From positions 62,001 to 126,000 of the forward strand of contig DAOUGI010000127.1 of assembly GCA_034429215.1 (NCBI GenBank): a stretch of 64,000 nt of DNA. The letters are read 5' to 3'. Origin of the DNA: JAFGOG01 sp034429215. GTDB lineage: Bacteria; Chloroflexota; Anaerolineae; JAAYZQ01. The notes beneath the pieces were generated by a model. The model was not told where the DNA came from. It did no database searches and saw nothing but the letters and a program-made list of their open reading frames with translations. Positions 58,902 through 64,000 of this stretch are shown one piece after another (positions within the stretch are counted from its first letter, which is position 1; each line of letters begins with the position of its first letter). The position numbers were made by a program, and so were the translations under genes.

Positions 58902-59666
58902 ATGGACGATTACAGCGCTTATGCCCAATTTTACGATCTCGACCACGGCAACCTGGATGCCGATCTGTTACTGATCGAGCAGTACGCCGCGCTGTGCGGC
59001 CCGCCGATCCTGGAATTGGCGTGCGGCACCGGCCGCGTGCTGCTGCCCCTGGCCCGGCAGGGCTACCAGATCACCGGGGTAGACATCTCGCCCAAGATGC
59101 TGGCCGTCGCCCGGCGCAAGATCGAGGCCGAAGGGCTGGCCGGCCGGGTGACGCTGGTGGAACAGGACATGCGACACCTGGCTCTCGAAGGCCGCTTCAA
59201 CCTGGCCTTTGTCGCCTTGAACTCGTTTATGCACCTGCTCACTCCTGAAGACCAGTTGGCTTCCCTGGCCTGCATCCGCCAATACCTGAATCCGGGTGGA
59301 CGGCTGCTGCTCGACCTGTTCAATCCCGACCTAGGCCGGCTGCTCGACTTGCGCAGTCAAGTGTCGCTGGACAAGGTGATGATCGATCCCGAGACCGGCC
59401 ACCGGCTCATGAAGTTCCGCAGCGAAAAGGTGGACCTGAGCCAACAGACGATCTATCTCACGTATATGATCGACGACATGGACAACCAGGGTATGGTACA
59501 CCGCACCCTCGTGACGTTCTCGACACGCTACCTGTTCCGCGCCGAGATCGAACACCTGCTCCAGCGCGCCGGTTTCGCGGTCGAAGTGATCTATGGATCG
59601 TACGACCTGGACGATTTCAGCAGCGACAGCGACAAGATGATCACGGTCGCTCGGCGACTGGATTAG
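58902..59666 (+). CDS. Class I SAM-dependent methyltransferase
   Basis: A 254-aa protein with the SAM-binding motif ILELACGTGRVLLPLARQGY, VDISPKMLAVARRK, the acidic EQDMRHLAL and post-motif LNPGGRLLLDLFNPD. The acceptor is unknown. ATG 58902 is preceded by GAGGAG; reading further upstream would overlap the glycosylase gene in another frame. The gene is 31 bases downstream of that gene and ten bases before the Tat lipoprotein. Confidence 0.9.
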   Translation: MDDYSAYAQFYDLDHGNLDADLLLIEQYAALCGPPILELACGTGRVLLPLARQGYQITGVDISPKMLAVARRKIEAEGLAGRVTLVEQDMRHLALEGRFNLAFVALNSFMHLLTPEDQLASLACIRQYLNPGGRLLLDLFNPDLGRLLDLRSQVSLDKVMIDPETGHRLMKFRSEKVDLSQQTIYLTYMIDDMDNQGMVHRTLVTFSTRYLFRAEIEHLLQRAGFAVEVIYGSYDLDDFSSDSDKMITVARRLD

Positions 59667-59675
59667 GAACCAGAC

Positions 59676-60749
59676 TTGACCAACCACGCTAAACGCCGAC
59701 GCCTGACCCGCCGGGCGTTCCTGCGCCTGGCCGGCCTGACCGGCATCGGCACAACGTTGAGCGCCTGCGGCGCACCGCCTACCCCAACCCCTGGACAGTC
59801 AAACCAAGTCGCAGGCAACGAACCGGCCAGCCCAACGTCCACGCGGCCGCCGGCTACGCCTACGGCCGTCCCGACCGTCACAACACCAACCCCGACGGCT
59901 ACGGCGACGCCGACCGCTACGGCGACGCCCACCCAGACCGCGAGCCCTACGCCGACCGACCGACCTTCGCCGACACCCACCTCCACGCCGACCCGCGGAC
60001 CGCTGCGGGCCATCTCGCTCATCCATGGCCCGGCGCGCGCCCTGGTGATGGATCACGTACTACAGCGCCTGGGTGTTGTAGGCACCACTGTCCGGGTGGA
60101 CCTTGGCGAAACGGTGCCCGACTTGACTTCTGGCGCGTATGACGCGGTTCTCTTTGCCGGCGGCGAGTACCGCCCCGAAGAGTTTGAAGAGCCGATCTTC
60201 CAGGCCGAACGGGAACGGATCATGGCCGCCATCGAGGCACGCGTCCCGATCCTGGGCATTTGCCTGGGCAACCAGTTGATCGCCCACTGGCTCGGCGGCA
60301 AGGTCACAGGCGGCAAGTGGGAGATTGGCTGGCTGCCGGTCACCGCCAACGACGCCGGCCGGGCAGATCCTCTGCTGGCCGGCTTGGGTGACACCTTTCA
60401 CGCCTTTCTATGGCACGGGGACCGGGTGTCCAAACTGCCGGAGAATGGCGTGCTGCTGGCATCGAGCGAGCTGTGCCCCGTCCAGGCTTTTCGGCTGCGC
60501 GACCTGCCGGTGTGGGGGGTCCAATTCAACCCTCAATACGATCCGGTCATCGCCGAGGGGGTGATCCGCGCCGCAAGCTCGCTGCCGAAGCGCGGTTATG
60601 ATATCGAGGCGATGGTGGCCACCGGGTACCGGGAGTACAACGACCTGGCCGGCAAGCTCTTTGGCAACTTTTTCGCGCAGGTCGCAGGCGCCCCTGCGGC
60701 GGGGGCAACTCCCACCCCGGAAAGGGAAACCTTCACAGAAGAAAGGTAG
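59676..60749 (+). CDS. Tat-exported lipoprotein with degenerate class I glutamine-amidotransferase domain
   Basis: A 357-aa protein. The N terminus has a twin-arginine motif (TRRAFLRLAG, Arg12-Arg13) and lipobox LSAC (Cys31), then a long Thr/Pro linker to about residue 110. The rest is a GATase-I fold with nucleophile-elbow Cys196 in GICLGNQLIAHWLGG. The catalytic His/Glu pair, normally in QFHPE, reads QFNPQ (Asn285, Gln287; codons 60528-60536), so the triad is broken. TTG 59676 has AGGA upstream. An extracytoplasmic GATase fold is itself unusual. The CapA-type gene follows. Confidence 0.88.
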   Translation: MTNHAKRRRLTRRAFLRLAGLTGIGTTLSACGAPPTPTPGQSNQVAGNEPASPTSTRPPATPTAVPTVTTPTPTATATPTATATPTQTASPTPTDRPSPTPTSTPTRGPLRAISLIHGPARALVMDHVLQRLGVVGTTVRVDLGETVPDLTSGAYDAVLFAGGEYRPEEFEEPIFQAERERIMAAIEARVPILGICLGNQLIAHWLGGKVTGGKWEIGWLPVTANDAGRADPLLAGLGDTFHAFLWHGDRVSKLPENGVLLASSELCPVQAFRLRDLPVWGVQFNPQYDPVIAEGVIRAASSLPKRGYDIEAMVATGYREYNDLAGKLFGNFFAQVAGAPAAGATPTPERETFTEER

Positions 60750-60755
60750 ACCACA

Positions 60756-63260
60756 CTGTCAAGCCGTACGGGTAGAAGGTGGGACAAGAGGAACGTTGAA
60801 CGGCGGGGCCGAGCCTGGCCGCCGATCCTGCGGCACTGCCTGAGCTATCTGGGCGCCATCTTGATGGTGTCGATGCTGGCAAGCTGTGGCTCGTCCGGTC
60901 TACCAACTCTAGCTTTCACGTTGGAGCCACCGGCCACGGCAATCACAACTGCCCAAGGCTCCCCGGTTTCGCTTGCCACCAGCAGTCCAACCCCGACCGA
61001 AACTCTGACTCCTACTCCAAAGCCAAGTCCCACACCCACGGCACCGCCAACCGCGACGACATCTCCCACACCGTCATCGACCCCATCCCCTACCCCGGCT
61101 GGAACACCAGCCGCCGGCGAGCCAATGCCCCTGTCACTTGGCTGGCGGCTCGATGCCAACAGCCACTTGACCGGTGTGGCCGTGAACGGATCGTGTGAGA
61201 GTGGTGAGCAAAGTAGATCCGGCGGCCCGGCCTTTTTTCTCACCTCGCTAGGGCGCACAGTCTATGCCCTGGATCAGAACGGCAAGACGGCATGGCAGGC
61301 GCACCTTCCCGGCCCCGCCTACGCCCTTGCCCTGGTCAGCACTGGGGACCAACCGGGCAGCCTGGCCGTGGCCGGCGACAACGGCGTGACCCTTCTCAAC
61401 ATGCAGGGGCGCCGGATGTGGCATCGCGACCTGGGTACCCGCATCACCGCACTGGAATCGGATCCTTTCTGTGGCGAGCAGCGTGCACTCGACGGCGGGT
61501 TACTGGCCGGTGGATGGGATGAACGGCTCACCAGGCTGGATAGCCAAGGCAATGTCCTGTGGCAGGCGGAGCTTGGCGCGCCTGCAAGCAGCATCCTCTG
61601 GCTGGCCGAGGAAAAAGTCGCCGTGGCCGCTACCCTCGACGGCGAGCTGCGCGCATTCGACCAGTCGGGCAAAGAGGTGTGGCGCCTTCCCGTCGAGCCC
61701 GGCGTTCCGATTACCGGCTTGGCGCCACTGCCTGAGGATGACGGCAGGGCGCTGCTGGTTGGGTTGCAAAACGGCCATTTGATAGCGCTCGACACGACCG
61801 CCACGTCGACTTCCATGATGCCGCGCCAGGAAGCTGATGGCAAGCCCCAGGTGCGCTGGCAGCAGGCACTGGGTGAGGGTGGGCCGGTGTGGCAAGCCGC
61901 CGATGTCAACGGCGATGCAGCGCCGGAGATCGTCGTCGGAACAGGGGGCGACACACCCCAGCTCGCCCTCTTGTCTACCGCCGGTGAATCAGCGTGGCGT
62001 GTGGTTCTCCCTTCGCCCGCAAACGCAGTCGCCGTTCTCGAATCTGCGGGCAGCGCCACGATTCTGGCCGGCCTGACCAGCGGCGAGATCCAGGCCTACG
62101 ACGATCTTGGGCGGCTGCGCGCCTCGGTGCATGCCGGCGATGCGGTCTGGCGCCTGGCGGCGAATGGCGACAAAGCTCTGGCCCTGGCCGATGTCGTTGC
62201 CTGGCAGATCGTGCCCGGCGCAGGCCCGGCTGGCAGATCATGGTTCCAAGTGCCTGCTCTTGTTCCGCTGCCGCTCGACGTGACCGATCTGCCGGCGACC
62301 AGCTCAGAGGGGACAGCCGTACTCGTCTTCTTGGGCGATGTCGTGCCGGGCCGTTCGATGGAAGCGCAATTGGCCCGGTACGGCCCGGCCTATCCATGGA
62401 ACGGGGTGGGGCCGTTGCTGCGCCAGGCGGACCTGGCTGCGGCCAATCTGGAATCTGTCCTCACAACCCAGGGACAGCCGCTCAACAAACGCTACATCAT
62501 ACGCGCTCATCCCGGGTCAGGACAGACCCTGGTCGAGGCCGGCCTCGACCTGGTATCTCTGGCAAATAACCACGCCCTCGATTACGGCCAGGTCGGGCTG
62601 GACGATACGCTGAGCACCTTGGATGCTCTTGGCATCGCCGTGGTGGGAGCTGGGTGCAAGGACGGTGACAGATCGCCTTCTGGAGGGGCTCTCGGTGATT
62701 CCTGCCAGGCCGGCCGGCCGGCCATCTTTACCCTCAACGGAGTCACGGTCGCCGTGCTCGGCTACGCAGGCGCCTACTGGAACGGCTCACCAGACATGCC
62801 GGCCAGCAACGAAATCGCCTGGGCTGAACCGGTCCGCGTACAGGCCGACGTCCGGGCGGCGCGGGATCAAGCCGATGTCGTGATCGTCATACTCCACGCC
62901 GGCGTCGAATATGCCACCACACCATCAGCCAATCAGGTGGCCGTCGCCCATGCCGCAATAGATGCCGGCGCCGACCTGGTCGTCGGCCATCATCCCCACG
63001 TAACCCAGACCGTGGAGCGCTACGACAGCCCAGAGAGCGAAGATGGCCGTCACGGCTTGATCGTGTACAGCCTCGGCAACGCGGTGTTTGACATACCCCG
63101 CCAGGCAGCGATGCAAGGCGATCTGCTTCGCGTCCATGTCACGCGCGACGGGCTCGAGCGGGCCGAGCTGTGGCCCTTCTGGATCGAGGACGCTATCCGC
63201 CCCCGGCTCCTGGCCGGTGAAGACGGGAATCCCCGTTATTCGGTCATCTACGACAAATAG
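60756..63260 (+). CDS. Lipoprotein: PQQ-type beta-propeller fused to CapA-type phosphoesterase
   Basis: A protein of about 834 aa. If translation starts at CTG 60756, the N terminus is a basic region, a hydrophobic helix and lipobox LASC (Cys44). The first standard start, TTG 60861, would cut off most of the signal. A Thr/Pro linker is followed by about seven PQQ-type blades (VYALDQNGKTAWQAHL, LTRLDSQGNVLWQAEL, LRAFDQSGKEVWRL). From about residue 520 a CapA/PgsA-type metallophosphoesterase domain is complete: FLGDVVPGR, NLESVL, LANNHALDYG, LHAGVEY and GHHPHV. CapA proteins take part in poly-gamma-glutamate or capsule formation. The Tat GATase-like gene ends six bases upstream. Confidence 0.88.
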   Translation: MSSRTGRRWDKRNVERRGRAWPPILRHCLSYLGAILMVSMLASCGSSGLPTLAFTLEPPATAITTAQGSPVSLATSSPTPTETLTPTPKPSPTPTAPPTATTSPTPSSTPSPTPAGTPAAGEPMPLSLGWRLDANSHLTGVAVNGSCESGEQSRSGGPAFFLTSLGRTVYALDQNGKTAWQAHLPGPAYALALVSTGDQPGSLAVAGDNGVTLLNMQGRRMWHRDLGTRITALESDPFCGEQRALDGGLLAGGWDERLTRLDSQGNVLWQAELGAPASSILWLAEEKVAVAATLDGELRAFDQSGKEVWRLPVEPGVPITGLAPLPEDDGRALLVGLQNGHLIALDTTATSTSMMPRQEADGKPQVRWQQALGEGGPVWQAADVNGDAAPEIVVGTGGDTPQLALLSTAGESAWRVVLPSPANAVAVLESAGSATILAGLTSGEIQAYDDLGRLRASVHAGDAVWRLAANGDKALALADVVAWQIVPGAGPAGRSWFQVPALVPLPLDVTDLPATSSEGTAVLVFLGDVVPGRSMEAQLARYGPAYPWNGVGPLLRQADLAAANLESVLTTQGQPLNKRYIIRAHPGSGQTLVEAGLDLVSLANNHALDYGQVGLDDTLSTLDALGIAVVGAGCKDGDRSPSGGALGDSCQAGRPAIFTLNGVTVAVLGYAGAYWNGSPDMPASNEIAWAEPVRVQADVRAARDQADVVIVILHAGVEYATTPSANQVAVAHAAIDAGADLVVGHHPHVTQTVERYDSPESEDGRHGLIVYSLGNAVFDIPRQAAMQGDLLRVHVTRDGLERAELWPFWIEDAIRPRLLAGEDGNPRYSVIYDK

Positions 63261-63269
63261 CGGCTATCT

Positions 63270-64000
63270 CTACTCCGGCCGAGCGTCCAGAGCACTTCTG
63301 ACGGCGTGGATCAGCGCCTCCATGCTGAATGGTTTGGACAGCAGGCGAGTCCCGGGATCGAGCACTCCATGGTGAGCAATTGCATCGTCGGTATAGCCCG
63401 AGATATACAACACCCGCATTTCCGGCCTTGGAACTCGCAGTCGCTCGTGCAGCTCTCCGCCGTTCATGCGTGGCATGATCACATCGGTAAGCAAGAGATC
63501 AATCGGGCCGTCGTGCTGCTCGCTGATTTGCAGCGCTTCTGGTCCGTCGCCAGCCTCCAGAATCTGGTAGCCATGCGCCTTCAGAACACGCACAACCAAC
63601 TCCCGTACGGCTACTTCGTCTTCGACAACGAGGAGCGTCTCCGTACCCTTGCCATCTTCCACCAAGGGCAGGGTGTGCGCCGGCTCTTGGACCCCGAGTT
63701 CCTCGGCGCGGGGGAAATAGACCTTGAAGGTCGTGCCCTTACCAACTTCACTGTAGACCCAGACATACCCGCCGTTCTGGTTGACAATGCCAAACACAGT
63801 GGATAACCCCAAGCCAGTCCCCTGCCCTCTTTCTTTGGTGGTAAAAAATGGCTCAAAGATATGCGCCTTTACTTCGTCATCCATCCCCATGCCCGTGTCG
63901 CTGATGGACAGCAGGACATGCTCACCGGGCCGGGCGCCGACGTGGTAGGCAGCGTATGCTTCGTCGATCACTACGTTAGCCGTCTCGATGGTCAACGTGC
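63270..64000 (-). CDS. Hybrid histidine kinase with C-terminal receiver, N terminus outside window
   Basis: The visible 243 residues begin inside a HATPase domain (LTIETANVVIDEAYA, SISDTGMGMDD, FEPFFTTKERGQGTGLGLST) and end in a receiver with LVVEDEVAV, phospho-acceptor LLTDVIMPRMNGGE and SKPFSM. The frame is open to the end of the window, so the sensor part and H box are not seen. The architecture is that of a hybrid kinase needing a phosphotransfer partner or acting as a sink. It converges on the CapA-type gene with a nine-base gap. Confidence 0.92.
   Translation of the reverse strand, partial: TLTIETANVVIDEAYAAYHVGARPGEHVLLSISDTGMGMDDEVKAHIFEPFFTTKERGQGTGLGLSTVFGIVNQNGGYVWVYSEVGKGTTFKVYFPRAEELGVQEPAHTLPLVEDGKGTETLLVVEDEVAVRELVVRVLKAHGYQILEAGDGPEALQISEQHDGPIDLLLTDVIMPRMNGGELHERLRVPRPEMRVLYISGYTDDAIAHHGVLDPGTRLLSKPFSMEALIHAVRSALDARPE

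Noticed and set aside
59840..60000. Tandem DNA repeats
   Set aside because: They are the coding sequence of a Thr/Pro linker, as also found at 43540-43690 and 61000-61110.

Overview
The window is about 60% G+C, densely coded, and free of phage, transposase, tRNA or rRNA genes. Lipoproteins with Thr/Pro-rich linkers, ABC uptake systems with lipoprotein binding proteins, many Ser/Thr kinases and FHA proteins, and a binding protein fused to an X25-type domain together suggest a Chloroflexota bacterium, probably of the Anaerolineae type. This is inferred from style of sequence; there is no marker gene here.

Layout. 1-1700: a PdtaS/PdtaR-like sensor kinase and ANTAR response regulator, closed by a strong terminator. 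1702-6714 (minus): histidine phosphatase, acetyltransferase, an ABC-2 exporter and a membrane histidine kinase. 6762-14999 (minus): an unusual hybrid uptake locus. It holds a lipoprotein that joins an amino-acid-type and a peptide-type binding protein, a DppB/DppC permease pair, a WD40 propeller fused to an amino-acid permease, and one GlnQ-type ATPase; it has a strong promoter and a long leader. 16027-25446 (minus): a galactan-utilisation operon with a binding protein, two permeases, a secreted and a cytoplasmic GH53 galactanase, a pseudo-receiver, an unfamiliar 610-aa protein and a zinc ribbon. It is headed by a 1179-aa regulator that joins a sugar-binding domain, histidine kinase, two receivers and an AraC domain (25564-29103).

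29287-35324: a TolB-like lipoprotein, a PadR-led minus-strand operon, and a divergent ABC-2 exporter. 35325-41249: a phosphate island with a MshEN-USP protein, pstSCAB and a minus-strand TauE/SafE carrier. The pst operon and the TauE gene have matching Pho-box-like operators of identical geometry. The TauE gene lies between two direct copies of the pstB 3' end.

41246-55160 (minus): a large phospho-signalling cluster of three Ser/Thr kinases, a transmembrane PP2C phosphatase, a triple-FHA ABC transporter, three further FHA proteins and a VWA receptor with a cytoplasmic FHA tail. One good sigma70 promoter and a possible attenuator precede it. 55538-63260 (plus): a secreted protein, a dCTP deaminase with its catalytic Glu replaced, a double cupin, a uracil-DNA glycosylase, a methyltransferase, a Tat lipoprotein with a damaged glutamine-amidotransferase domain, and a propeller-CapA lipoprotein. 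A hybrid histidine kinase runs off the right end.

The most unusual parts are the hybrid transporter (6762-14999), the FHA/kinase/phosphatase/VWA/ABC cluster (41246-55160), and the Pho-controlled carrier bracketed by pstB repeats (40090-41249).
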